A stretch of DNA of 7,622 bases from Pseudomonadota bacterium (GTDB lineage: Bacteria > Pseudomonadota > Alphaproteobacteria > Acetobacterales > Acetobacteraceae): NCBI GenBank assembly GCA_021829055.1, contig JAJZCS010000090.1, positions 1-7,622 on the forward strand. The letters are read 5' to 3'. Position 1 is the stretch's first letter; each line of letters starts with the position of its first letter. The notes under the pieces are model-generated. The model saw nothing but the letters and a program-made list of their open reading frames with translations, was not told the DNA's origin and searched no databases. A program made the translations under genes and the position numbers. This document shows, one piece after another, positions 1 through 7,289 of the stretch.

Positions 1-147
1 AGGATCATTTTACCTAAAAATATGACAGTTTTTTTCCTTTCCGGAGCTAGCCCATTTTGATGTTGGAGATTTACAATACAAAACAAAGCGACAAAACAAA
101 TCTGAGACACCGTTGTTCTATATCTGGATGCTACTTTAGTGAGATCG
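1..147. other. Upstream region of the first gene, no clear signal
   Basis: This leader is AT-rich compared with the gene that follows, with a run of seven T at about 29-35 followed by another pyrimidine-rich patch. AT-rich leaders often carry promoters, but I found no pair of -35 and -10 hexamers at acceptable spacing: the best -35-like TTGATG (57-62) lies only 9 bases from TACAAT (72-77). No coding sequence, tRNA or strong hairpin is visible. The preceding gene, if any, lies outside the window. Confidence 0.4.
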
Positions 148-1155
148 ATGAAAGCACGGAATTTGGTCAGGGCGTTTCTTAGGATAGCTTGGCACGAAGC
201 TGATGCAGTGCGCACTGCGGCGGAGGTGAGGAGCGCCCACATACTCGGCCGGCTGCGCAACCCGCACCAGGTCATCGCGAGCAAGCCGGCCGGAGGTATC
301 ACGCTCGGTCCGAAAGTCGTTCTGTTTTTGCACTGGGATCGCGACGGACGGGTGCGCGAAACACTGTTCGACTATATCTCCCAGCTTGCCGAGTCTGGCC
401 GCTCGGTGGTGTTCGTCACCAACGCGGGCAGGATTGAACCTGTAACGGAGGAGCGGCTGCTCACTTTCTGTGCCGGCATTCTAATCCGGCGCAACGTCGG
501 CTACGATTTTGGCGGCTGGCGCGATGCAATCGATACGCTCGGTCTTCCTCACGCCGGTACCGAGGAAATCATCATCGCCAACGACAGCGTGTTCGGTCCG
601 TTTTGCCCGCTCGAGCCCACGCTGTCGCGGTTCGACTACTCCGAGGCCGATGTCTGGGGCCTGACCGAAAGCTGGCAGCATCGCTATCACCTACAATCGT
701 ATTTTGTTGCGTTCGGCCCACACGCGATCCGTTCTCCGGCGTTTCACGAATTCTGGTCTCATGTGATCCCGGCACCGTCCAAAGCCTATATTATCCGTAG
801 GTATGAGGTTGGCTTGACCCAGACGTTACTTGAGGCGGGCCTTCGGCTTTCAGCAGTCTGGCCGTATGACATGCTGATCAAGCAGGTCAGGCACATGGAA
901 GCGATAAACAAGGAGAATAGTGACCAGGCTGATCTGAATCGCTGGGAGCAGACGTCCCAGCTGCAGGCTGCAATAGCCCGACGCAAGCCGCTTAACCCAA
1001 CTTCTGATCTTTGGCGATACCTGTTGCTCTCGGATTATCCATTTATCAAGCGCGAGTTGCTGCGCGACAACCCAACCCGCGTGAAAGACATCGAGGATTG
1101 GAAGATGGTGCTGGGTGCCAACATTGGCATGGAAAATGACCGCCTGATCTTATAG
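148..1155 (+). CDS. RgpF-like rhamnan synthesis family protein
   Basis: The protein resembles the rhamnan synthesis protein F family (Pfam RgpF), whose members act in rhamnose-containing cell-surface polysaccharide assembly. In streptococci RgpF is a rhamnosyltransferase. Numbered from an upstream GTG at 139, the family blocks are VVLFLHWDRDG (60-70), the hallmark NVGYDFGGWRDAI (119-131), IIIANDSVFGPF (144-155), and a tryptophan/histidine block with HLQSYF (184-189) followed by a C-terminal helical region. No signal peptide or membrane helix is seen, so it is probably cytoplasmic or peripheral. The start is uncertain: GTG at 139 and ATG at 148 are in frame and neither has a strong ribosome binding site; I chose ATG. 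It is the first gene of a four-gene same-strand cluster, 74 bp before the next. At about 335 residues it is shorter than RgpF proteins fused to other glycosyltransferase domains. The sugar it handles cannot be told from sequence. Confidence 0.85.
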   Translation: MKARNLVRAFLRIAWHEADAVRTAAEVRSAHILGRLRNPHQVIASKPAGGITLGPKVVLFLHWDRDGRVRETLFDYISQLAESGRSVVFVTNAGRIEPVTEERLLTFCAGILIRRNVGYDFGGWRDAIDTLGLPHAGTEEIIIANDSVFGPFCPLEPTLSRFDYSEADVWGLTESWQHRYHLQSYFVAFGPHAIRSPAFHEFWSHVIPAPSKAYIIRRYEVGLTQTLLEAGLRLSAVWPYDMLIKQVRHMEAINKENSDQADLNRWEQTSQLQAAIARRKPLNPTSDLWRYLLLSDYPFIKRELLRDNPTRVKDIEDWKMVLGANIGMENDRLIL

Positions 1156-1229
1156 GGCGGCTCACTCAGCCAATCTCAGACACCAACTGTCTAATCAAGC
1201 TCAAACTACTGTAAGCTTCAGGACATCGG

Positions 1230-3383
1230 ATGCCATACGCGCAAGGCCTTTACGACGAAACCTATTATCGCTGCCATTGTGGCCCTGCTCCTTATGAGCG
1301 TACCCAAGCATGGCTGGGCTTCTTTGCTAATGTTGCAGATGAAGTGATCCGCAGTTTACAACCCCGTACCGTCTTCGACGCCGGCTGCGCTTGGGGTTTC
1401 CTTGTCGAGGCGTTCTGGGATCGTGGGGTAGAGGCCAGAGGTATTGACATCTCATCATACGCAATCAAGCAGGTCCGACGTGACGTGAAAGCGTTCTGTA
1501 ATGTTGCCTCCCTCGCGGATCCGATCGAAGGCCACTATAACCTCGTCACTTGTATTGAGGTTCTCGAGCATATGCCGCCGGAGGAGGCGGATCGGGCGAT
1601 CCACAACCTGACGCAAATCACCGACACGATTCTGTTTTCGTCGTCGCCGACCGACCTTGCTGAAGAAACTCATTTTAACGTTCGGCCGACGATCTCGTGG
1701 ATCAAGTCGTTTGCGGCTTGCAGCTTCTATCCGGACTTGATCTACGATGCATCATTCCTAACTTCTCACGCGATTTTGTTTCGGCGCCAGCCCGAACCGC
1801 CGACCGAGGACACCCTGATCCTCTATAGCGAAACAATCAGGCTTCGCATAGCGAAGGCGATGGCGGAACACGCCGGACGCGTCGAAAGCCAGCTTCGGAA
1901 TGAGCTCCTGGAAGCGAAGGCGATGGCAGAACAGGCCCTTATCGAGTGCAAACATCTCAAGACTACGCTCGATATAGTGCAGTACGAGCGTGACGCCGTG
2001 ATTTCGTCCACTACCTGGCGTTTTTCCGGCCCTGCCCGAAATGCATTCTCGCGACTGCCGCCACCTCTAAAATTGTTGCTGCGGCGATCAGTGAAAACCA
2101 TCTGGTGGCTGCTTGCGCCTTGGTCTATCCCTCGTCGTTTGCGGTGGCAGAACGAACGCAAACACGCCGTTCTGCTTCAGCAGACTGCCACAGTATCCAA
2201 GGCCCCACCCAAGGATAATATAATCATTGTCGTACACCAAGCATCTCGAACCGGAGCCCCGATCCTTGCCTGGAACATAGCGTCGTTCCTGACCAGGAAG
2301 TACAACGTGTTTACATTTCTATTAGAAGGAGGCCCCCTGTGCAGCATGTTCTCCGCCGTCAGTGTACAGCTCCATGGGCATTTCGAATGGCCCCGTGGTC
2401 AAGCCTCCAGTCCGGAGCTTGCGCTTGCGGCACTACTGCAGGACCACTCCTTCAAATACGCTATTATAAATAGCGCTGAATCGAGAGAAACCATTCGATT
2501 ATTCAAAAACCAGCGAATTCCAACCTTGCTTCTGGTACACGAGTTTGCCAGCCTGTATCCACCTGGTACTCTCCATGAAGCATTTGATCTCGCAAACGAA
2601 ATTGTATTCCCCGCCCGCGTTGTTTTGCAATCCGCCCTAGACGCTTACCCTCGGTTGTCCCATCGAGAAACCCGACTCTTACCGCAAGGCATGAGCACAA
2701 GTCCGGAAGGCACTGAGAGACGTAATAATCTTGCCCTAACTACAGTCATGTCACTCACGCGAATCCGCGAGCAAGGCGCACGTATCGTTCTTGGCGCTGG
2801 AAGTGTGAGTCTCCGAAAAGGGGTAGACTTGTTTATTACAGCTGCTGCGGCTGTGCTTCGAGAATTCGACGCTCAACACATACATTTCGTCTGGGTCGGC
2901 GATGGGTATCTCCCAGACCAAGATAAGGGCTTTTCGGTTTATCTCCGAGAACAGCTCAATCGTACCGATTCACGGCAGATTTTTACTTTTGTTGATTCCG
3001 TTTCCAATCTCGATCCACTCTACGACCTTGCCGACATCTTCTTTTTGTCATCGCGCCTCGATCCCTTACCAAACGTCTTCATTGATGCCGCAGTACACGG
3101 CATACCGATTGTCTGCTTTAAGGGAGCCAGTGGCGCAGCCGACATCCTCCAATCCACCCCTGATACCTCATATGGCGTCGTGGACTACCTCGACTCAGCC
3201 TCCGCCGCACAGAAAATCATGCACCTAGCAAGAGATTCTGCGACGCGTTCGCGGGTCGGAAATGCAACCCGAAACCTTGCACAGACTACTTTCAATATGG
3301 AGAAATATATAACGCAACTTGATGAATTGGGAACCGCTGCTTACAGACGTCCTGAGTCAGGCACCGGCATCCGTACGGCATGA
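1230..3383 (+). CDS. Fusion: SAM methyltransferase, coiled coil, GT4 glycosyltransferase
   Basis: This 717-residue protein has two catalytic modules. Residues 1-190 are a class I SAM-dependent methyltransferase, with motif I VFDAGCAWG (48-56), the acidic end of strand 2 in GIDIS (71-75), and YNLVTCIEVLEHMP (103-116) as motif IV. Residues about 195-255 are helical and charged, with a repeated AKAMAE. Residues 253-300 carry the ERDAVISSTTWR linker and a basic, tryptophan-rich stretch common in proteins of polysaccharide loci. Residues about 330-705 are a GT-B glycosyltransferase of family GT4 type, with GAGSVSLRKGVD (522-533) as the donor-domain loop and SSRLDPLPNVFIDAA (607-621) where GT4 enzymes have E-x7-E; here it is D611-x7-D619. 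An AGGA ribosome binding site (1220-1223) sits six bases before the ATG, supporting this start. The protein probably transfers a sugar and methylates a sugar or chain end in the cytoplasm. Substrates are unknown. Confidence 0.88.
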   Translation: MPYAQGLYDETYYRCHCGPAPYERTQAWLGFFANVADEVIRSLQPRTVFDAGCAWGFLVEAFWDRGVEARGIDISSYAIKQVRRDVKAFCNVASLADPIEGHYNLVTCIEVLEHMPPEEADRAIHNLTQITDTILFSSSPTDLAEETHFNVRPTISWIKSFAACSFYPDLIYDASFLTSHAILFRRQPEPPTEDTLILYSETIRLRIAKAMAEHAGRVESQLRNELLEAKAMAEQALIECKHLKTTLDIVQYERDAVISSTTWRFSGPARNAFSRLPPPLKLLLRRSVKTIWWLLAPWSIPRRLRWQNERKHAVLLQQTATVSKAPPKDNIIIVVHQASRTGAPILAWNIASFLTRKYNVFTFLLEGGPLCSMFSAVSVQLHGHFEWPRGQASSPELALAALLQDHSFKYAIINSAESRETIRLFKNQRIPTLLLVHEFASLYPPGTLHEAFDLANEIVFPARVVLQSALDAYPRLSHRETRLLPQGMSTSPEGTERRNNLALTTVMSLTRIREQGARIVLGAGSVSLRKGVDLFITAAAAVLREFDAQHIHFVWVGDGYLPDQDKGFSVYLREQLNRTDSRQIFTFVDSVSNLDPLYDLADIFFLSSRLDPLPNVFIDAAVHGIPIVCFKGASGAADILQSTPDTSYGVVDYLDSASAAQKIMHLARDSATRSRVGNATRNLAQTTFNMEKYITQLDELGTAAYRRPESGTGIRTA
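1851..1933 (+). repeat. Short in-frame direct repeat in coiled-coil linker
   Basis: The 20-base unit GCGAAGGCGATGGCGGAACA (1851-1870) recurs at 1914-1933 with one mismatch. The 63-base period equals 21 codons, or three heptads, so both copies encode AKAMAE in the same register of the helical linker of the fusion protein. It may mark a segmental duplication that lengthened the coiled coil. Confidence 0.75.
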
Positions 3384-3403
3384 TCTCCCTACGAGATAGA
3401 GAT

Positions 3404-3431
3404 TTGAAATACGTCATGACGCGAGTATATG
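3404..3431 (+). promoter_or_regulatory. Possible sigma70-type promoter with internal palindrome
   Basis: In the 116-bp gap before the epimerase gene, TTGAAA (3404-3409) is followed after 16 bases by TATATG (3426-3431). This resembles a housekeeping -35/-10 pair and would leave a leader of about 60 bases. The perfect 10-bp palindrome CGTCATGACG (3412-3421) lies in the spacer, where a bound repressor could block polymerase. Both are read from sequence only, and alphaproteobacterial promoters are loosely conserved, so this is tentative. Confidence 0.3.
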
Positions 3432-3433
3432 AC

Positions 3434-3447
3434 CCCGCTGACCGGGA
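3434..3447 (+). other. Small inverted repeat in intergenic gap
   Basis: CCCG and CGGG flank a five-base loop (CTGAC) downstream of the possible promoter. No T run follows, so it does not look like an intrinsic terminator. It may be chance in GC-rich DNA. Confidence 0.2.
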
Positions 3448-3499
3448 TGTGAGTAGCGCGGTTCCGCATCATAACATTGATTCTTCACGCTAAATCCTA

Positions 3500-4477
3500 A
3501 TGGAAGAAACCGCGCAACATCATCTTATTCTTGGTGGAGGAGGATTTTTGGGGCGTCACGTTGCCTTGTTGCTGGCGCTTTCCGGTGATCGCGTCACGAT
3601 CGCTGGCCGCACAGTTTCTGACATTGTTTTTCCGCCCGAAATGTCAGGTCATGTGCTCTCCAAGCCTCTTGACCTCGCACTAGCGGACTGGGATCGTCTT
3701 CTTGCCGACGTTGACGTCGTACACCACTACGCTTGGAGCTCCATACCAGCAACCGCCAACGCTGATCCCAGCGCCGACTTGCTCGGCAACGTTGGCATGA
3801 CCTTGCGCTTACTCGATGCGTTGAAGCGGCGAGGCCATGGGCGGCTCATTTTTGCATCCTCCGGCGGAACCGTCTATGGGCCGTTGCATTGCGTCCCAGT
3901 AACAGAAGATCACCCTCTAGCTCCCGTCACGGCGTACGGCGCGAGCAAGGCGACGGCAGAGCTCTATCTCAAGCTATACCGCTCCCTCCACTGCATCGAC
4001 TGTCGGGTAGCTCGCATCGCTAATCCATACGGCGCTGGGCAACGTGCCGGACGCGACTTAGGCGCAGTAACAACGTTCGTTCGGCACGCCCTTTCCGGAC
4101 AAAAAATCGAAATCTGGGGCAATGGCGAGGTCGTCCGCGATTATATCCACGTTTCCGATGTAGCGTCCTGTCTTGTTAAGCTTTCTCGTGCACCGGCAAC
4201 AAGTGATGACTTCGTTTTCAATATTGGCAGTGGAATCGGCATCAGCCTGAATGACATCATAAGTGAACTGGAAACATGTTTGGGTAGGAATCTTCTTGTC
4301 GATCGCAGTGCACCACGGAGTTTCGATGTCTCGGTGAGTATTCTTGCCATTGATCGCGTACGCCGAGCACTAGGATGGGCGCCTCGACTGTCATTTTCCG
4401 CTGGACTGGCTCTCACCCTTTCAGATCTAAAATCAGGCCAACCATTCTCAACGGTGGTCGTTGAAGCCAGAAATTGA
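3500..4477 (+). CDS. NAD-dependent epimerase/dehydratase (extended SDR)
   Basis: The protein is an extended short-chain dehydrogenase/reductase of the UDP-glucose 4-epimerase-like group, which interconverts or dehydrates nucleotide sugars in the cytoplasm using bound NAD. Visible motifs are the Rossmann signature LGGGGFLGRH with G12, G15 and G18, AGR (35-37) after strand 2, FASSGGTVYG (118-127), the catalytic YGASK (Y146, K150), and NPYGAGQ plus GNGEVVRDYIHVSDVA in the substrate-binding half. At 325 residues it has the usual length. The third serine of the GalE-type SSSATVYG motif is glycine here (G122), leaving T124 as the likely hydroxyl partner, as in many related sugar epimerases. No good Shine-Dalgarno sequence precedes the ATG. 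It probably supplies a sugar nucleotide to the neighbouring glycosyltransferases. Whether it is a 4-epimerase or a different SDR activity cannot be decided here. Confidence 0.88.
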   Translation: MEETAQHHLILGGGGFLGRHVALLLALSGDRVTIAGRTVSDIVFPPEMSGHVLSKPLDLALADWDRLLADVDVVHHYAWSSIPATANADPSADLLGNVGMTLRLLDALKRRGHGRLIFASSGGTVYGPLHCVPVTEDHPLAPVTAYGASKATAELYLKLYRSLHCIDCRVARIANPYGAGQRAGRDLGAVTTFVRHALSGQKIEIWGNGEVVRDYIHVSDVASCLVKLSRAPATSDDFVFNIGSGIGISLNDIISELETCLGRNLLVDRSAPRSFDVSVSILAIDRVRRALGWAPRLSFSAGLALTLSDLKSGQPFSTVVVEARN

Positions 4478-4513
4478 CACCTTGTACGAAGCAGTCCAAC
4501 GAAAGCATTAAGG

Positions 4514-6268
4514 ATGAGAAGATTTGCGTTCCTGACACGTTGCCGCCAGCGCCTTACTCTCAATGCCATGTATATTGGCATCTTTTTGGGGGTTTTTTTT
4601 GTATTTAACGCGTGGTGGATTTGGAACTATCGCAGTAATCAACCGCTCAACATCGATGAAGCAGGATATCTCTGCCTCGCGGTCATTGACTACTACGGAT
4701 TGCACTATGGATGGCTTAACGGCTGGCTTCACGCTATCAGCATGCCAAGCCTTCAAGCCCCCCTTGTGCCAGCATTAACCTCGCTTCTATTCGGAGTAAT
4801 TGGTCCCAATATAAACTTTGCTTTTGTCATTCCTTTAGCTGGTGCTATCGGATGTATCGTTGCGGCTTACGATTTAGGAATCGTCTGCCGGTCGCGTTGG
4901 GTAGGATGGGCTGCCGCCATTCTAGTAGCTTCGTGCCCCGTTATAATTTGGTATTCACGGACATACGAGTTCGCAACATGGGCCGCTTTCACCGCAACCA
5001 TGGCTCTTATCGCGATAATACGCTCAAAAAATTTTAAGAATTTCTATTGGTCCTTAGTTTTCGGGGCCAGCCTGGGATTAATGCCTTTAGCGCGGACCAT
5101 GACCATTGCCTTTGTACCCGGCATGGTCGCAGCAGCGTTTTGGGTGACAATAACTGAGCCATCCGGTGGGCGCCCGAGGTTTTTAAACCTGCTTGCCGGC
5201 CTTTTGTTTGCAGTTCTTATAAGCGCATGGTGGTTTATACCTAACGGCAGAGGCGTTTTCGCGTATCTCTTAGGTTTTGGTTACGGAGCCCACGCAGGAG
5301 AATATGGGCGCTATGTGCCGATTCTGAACTTTCGCGGGTTGTTACACTGGACCAAGTTTACCATCAATGCGGAATTATTGCTGCCGCACGCTATAATTCT
5401 CGTTTTTGGGTTTTGCGCATCAATTGCAACCCTTGTTCGAATGATAACGCATTCTAGATTTGCCGACATAATACGGAACATTTCCTATTCTCCATTAATA
5501 CCTCTCCTCATTTTCTGCACGGAAGCAACTCTCGCTCTCACATCAACAAAGAATATCGGTTCTGGCTTCATTGTGCCAATCGTACCCGCACTCATGGTAC
5601 TTGCCAGTACGGCTATTTTTGATATCAGTTCTAACCGCAACGTCCGCTTTTTTTGTTCCATCGTGATCTTTATGATTGCTCTAATCGCGGTACTGCCAAA
5701 CATAACTCTTCATAGTTCGTTAGCCAGAGCCAGAACTGTTAACCTTCCACTCCTTGCCGGCGTAACTATTTCGAACGGCCTTGCCCCAATCGAGGCATAC
5801 GAACAGCATGCTGGATATGGTCAAGACGGATCGACCGAGCCAGTCAGCGTCCGTAGCGGACATGCATGGCTTAAGCTTGATGACAGGACCGCAATAAATT
5901 TAAGGAACGATCTTGGTTCCGATTCGTCCATCGCATTCGCATTCCGCGATGTGCTATACAACGTTAACACCGTCAATCTGGCGGCGCTTTTGCAGAGCGG
6001 CCGTGCCTTCGACGTCCAGCAGATTGATCCTGTCAAGACAGGCACGTCGGTAAACGGATACTTTAAGTGGCTCCAGCGTAACAGGAATTTTTGCGGCCTG
6101 CTCACCTCAAGCGGGACCGAGGGACAATTCCTGCCGGCCATCAACCCAATTTTTATGAAAAAAGCTGCTGAACAAGCAGGTTTTCTTCCAATAGCTCAGT
6201 GGAACACACCTGATCGACAGGAAATCACTTTATGGAAGCACCGAGCCGTTCTACCCAACTGCCCGTAA
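4514..6268 (+). CDS. Polytopic GT-C glycosyltransferase (ArnT/PMT-like)
   Basis: This 584-residue protein is rich in hydrophobic helices over roughly residues 17-405, followed by a soluble tail of about 180 residues. That is the plan of GT-C enzymes, inner-membrane glycosyltransferases using polyprenyl-phosphate sugars, such as the ArnT/protein-mannosyltransferase group. Just after the first membrane segment (about 17-38), in the expected periplasmic loop, is NIDEAGYL with the acidic pair D48-E49, the place of the catalytic aspartate in this superfamily. A second polar patch, YSRTYEF (147-153), follows a later helix. The N-terminus is basic, consistent with a cytoplasmic start. The ATG directly abuts AAGG (4510-4513), while GAAAG (4501-4505) has a more normal spacing; an alternative ATG at 4568 would drop the basic N-terminus. 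The gene lies 36 bp after the epimerase and is the last intact gene before insertion-element debris. Acceptor and donor are unknown; a distant flippase or ligase role is less likely. Confidence 0.8.
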   Translation: MRRFAFLTRCRQRLTLNAMYIGIFLGVFFVFNAWWIWNYRSNQPLNIDEAGYLCLAVIDYYGLHYGWLNGWLHAISMPSLQAPLVPALTSLLFGVIGPNINFAFVIPLAGAIGCIVAAYDLGIVCRSRWVGWAAAILVASCPVIIWYSRTYEFATWAAFTATMALIAIIRSKNFKNFYWSLVFGASLGLMPLARTMTIAFVPGMVAAAFWVTITEPSGGRPRFLNLLAGLLFAVLISAWWFIPNGRGVFAYLLGFGYGAHAGEYGRYVPILNFRGLLHWTKFTINAELLLPHAIILVFGFCASIATLVRMITHSRFADIIRNISYSPLIPLLIFCTEATLALTSTKNIGSGFIVPIVPALMVLASTAIFDISSNRNVRFFCSIVIFMIALIAVLPNITLHSSLARARTVNLPLLAGVTISNGLAPIEAYEQHAGYGQDGSTEPVSVRSGHAWLKLDDRTAINLRNDLGSDSSIAFAFRDVLYNVNTVNLAALLQSGRAFDVQQIDPVKTGTSVNGYFKWLQRNRNFCGLLTSSGTEGQFLPAINPIFMKKAAEQAGFLPIAQWNTPDRQEITLWKHRAVLPNCP

Positions 6269-6292
6269 AATATCCGCCTGCATAGTTCATGG

Positions 6293-6312
6293 GTAACCGC
6301 TGTCTGAATGAC
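6293..6312. repeat. Possible terminal inverted repeat of an IS66-type element
   Basis: GTAACCGCTGTCTGAATGAC lies about 25 bases past the stop of the GT-C gene and 24 bases beyond the stop of the IS66-like tail. IS66-family elements typically end in GTAAGCG-like repeats, and this differs by one base in that core. The partner end is not in the window, so the call rests on position and core similarity only. Confidence 0.35.
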
Positions 6313-6335
6313 GTCCATGCCTCGGGAAACGAGCG

Positions 6336-6431
6336 CTACGCTGAGGCGGGTTCTGCGGCCTGAGATTTCCAGTTCCATGGCATCAGGCTGTCGATATCGT
6401 TTGCTGTCAAATCGCGTCCAATTCCGACCTC
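6336..6431 (-). pseudogene. C-terminal tail of IS66-type transposase (TnpC)
   Basis: Reading the minus strand gives 31 codons ending at TAG (6336-6338), including ANDIDSLMPWNWKSQAAEP. IS66-family transposases end in a short element with an 'I-D-x-L-L-P-W-N' motif, which this fits. An in-frame TAA (6437-6435 on the minus strand) precedes the segment, and none of the catalytic core is present, so only the extreme C-terminus remains. It is followed by a possible IS66 end. The rest of the element was presumably lost by deletion or displaced by the IS3-type fragment beside it. The tail motif is short, so the family call is moderate. Confidence 0.5.
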
Positions 6432-6478
6432 TTAAGGCGTTAGGCGCGGCGTTAGAGATGTGGGCTTATTGGTAGAAT
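6432..6478. other. Junction between IS66-like and IS3-like remnants
   Basis: This short stretch lies between the IS66-like tail and the stop codon of the IS3-like fragment. It should contain the right end of the IS3-type element, but I could not identify its terminal repeat or a target duplication. No gene is visible. Confidence 0.35.
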
Positions 6479-6735
6479 TCACGCGGTGAGTTTTAGTTTC
6501 TGGGCTGGCGTCATACCGCCGATACCATGTTCGGTCGTTCGTTGTTGTATGTCCATAGCTATTTTGTTGCGTAATTCTGTGCCTCCTCGATGCTGCCAAT
6601 GATATTCTGGTCCAGCCATTCATGCCGGACCGTCCTGTTGTAGCGTTCGACATAGGCATTTTGCTGCGGCTTGCCCGGCTGAATATGGCAGATGCTGAAC
6701 CGTTTCCTTTTCTGGATTCAAGTCGTTGATAGCGT
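6479..6735 (-). pseudogene. Degenerate IS3-family transposase OrfB, C-terminal part
   Basis: The minus strand encodes the C-terminal part of an IS3-family DDE integrase: HIQPGKPQQNAYVERYNRTV, then RHEWLDQNIIGSIEEAQNYATK, which includes the catalytic-region glutamate in the NAYVERYN block. It then hits TAG (6559-6561) where the family has tryptophan (W-L-W-T-Y-N-N-E-R-P-N-M). After NNERPNM the frame is lost by what looks like a one-base deletion near 6524-6527, and GGMTPAQKLKLTA resumes in the next frame and ends at TGA (6479-6481). A further break may lie near 6718, upstream of IQKRKRFSICH. The DDE aspartates and OrfA are missing. The element is therefore dead. It runs opposite to the polysaccharide genes. 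Confidence 0.85.
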
Positions 6736-7284
6736 CTAGGTCGGGGATGGGGGTGGCATGACGGATGGACACCTCCGCAGGACGCCCTGGATACGGCGGC
6801 GCAAAAGTCCCGGCGTGGCTAATGAGAGAGATAGACGCGCGATGCGCTTGGCTTTTCCAAGACCCCAGGGCTCCAGCCGGATGGTATCCCGCAGGCGCCA
6901 CCAACGACTGGAGCGCAATGTCTGTAATTTGGCGGCGAGAATATTCAACTCAGTGATTTTTTCATCACGCTGAGCCAACGATTGGTTGAGGTTGGAGATC
7001 TGTCCGTTGCGATCACCTAGCCGTCTATGGCGCCCACGAATGATCTTTATCGCCTGTAAAGCAACATCAAATTGATCAGCGGAGAAGTTCACGTTTTGTT
7101 TTGGTGGTTGCTTATCATACCCGAATTTGTCGAAATCCTCGGCGTAAATGGTGTGGATTAATTCTGAACTTCGCGCAGTTAAAAACTCCGGGAGATAAGG
7201 TATCAGGCTTTCATTTGTACGACGGACTGAAAAAGGATCAGGAACTGAGCTGGTCCCGGTTGATCGGACAGTTTGGCGGCTTGT
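6736..7284 (-). pseudogene. Truncated sulfotransferase tail plus coiled-coil linker
   Basis: The minus strand is open for 182 codons from after TAA (7287-7285) to TAG (6738-6736). Its first part, FSVRRTNESLIPYL followed by SSELIHTIYAEDFDKFGYD, looks like the C-terminal end of sulfotransferase-family proteins, where 'VR-TN' and a final 'IY-x-x-DF-x-x-FGY' are typical. Next come heptad-like repeats (ISNLNQSLAQRDEKITELN) and the linker LRSSRWWRLRDTIR, comparable to STTWRFSGPAR in the fusion gene at 1230-3383. Glycosyltransferase or other domains normally follow such linkers but here the frame runs into IS3-type sequence. The N-terminal PAPS-binding region is missing and no credible start precedes the sulfotransferase part; a GTG at 7092 would give only 118 residues of linker. 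I call it a gene truncated at both ends, possibly once part of a sulfated-glycan pathway. Confidence 0.5.
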
Positions 7285-7289
7285 TTAAG

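Noticed and set aside
57..77. TTGATG and TACAAT as a promoter for the first gene
   Set aside because: The spacing of about nine bases is far too short for a sigma70-type promoter.
1823..2161. 112-residue minus-strand frame inside the fusion gene
   Set aside because: It is a shadow of the coiled-coil segment, with serine/arginine-rich low-complexity sequence produced by the repeated AKAMAE codons.
2902..3228. 108-residue + strand frame within the GT4 domain
   Set aside because: It lies in another frame over the conserved DPLPN region and reads as unstructured serine/proline-rich sequence.
3434..3447. Intrinsic terminator after the fusion gene
   Set aside because: The stem is only four base pairs and no T run follows.
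4141..4581. 146-residue minus-strand frame across the epimerase end
   Set aside because: It is antisense to conserved SDR motifs and crosses into the next gene; no ribosome binding site or family match is evident.
6620..6904. 94-residue minus-strand frame
   Set aside because: It overlaps the IS3 OrfB frame and the linker frame in a different register and encodes no conserved motif.
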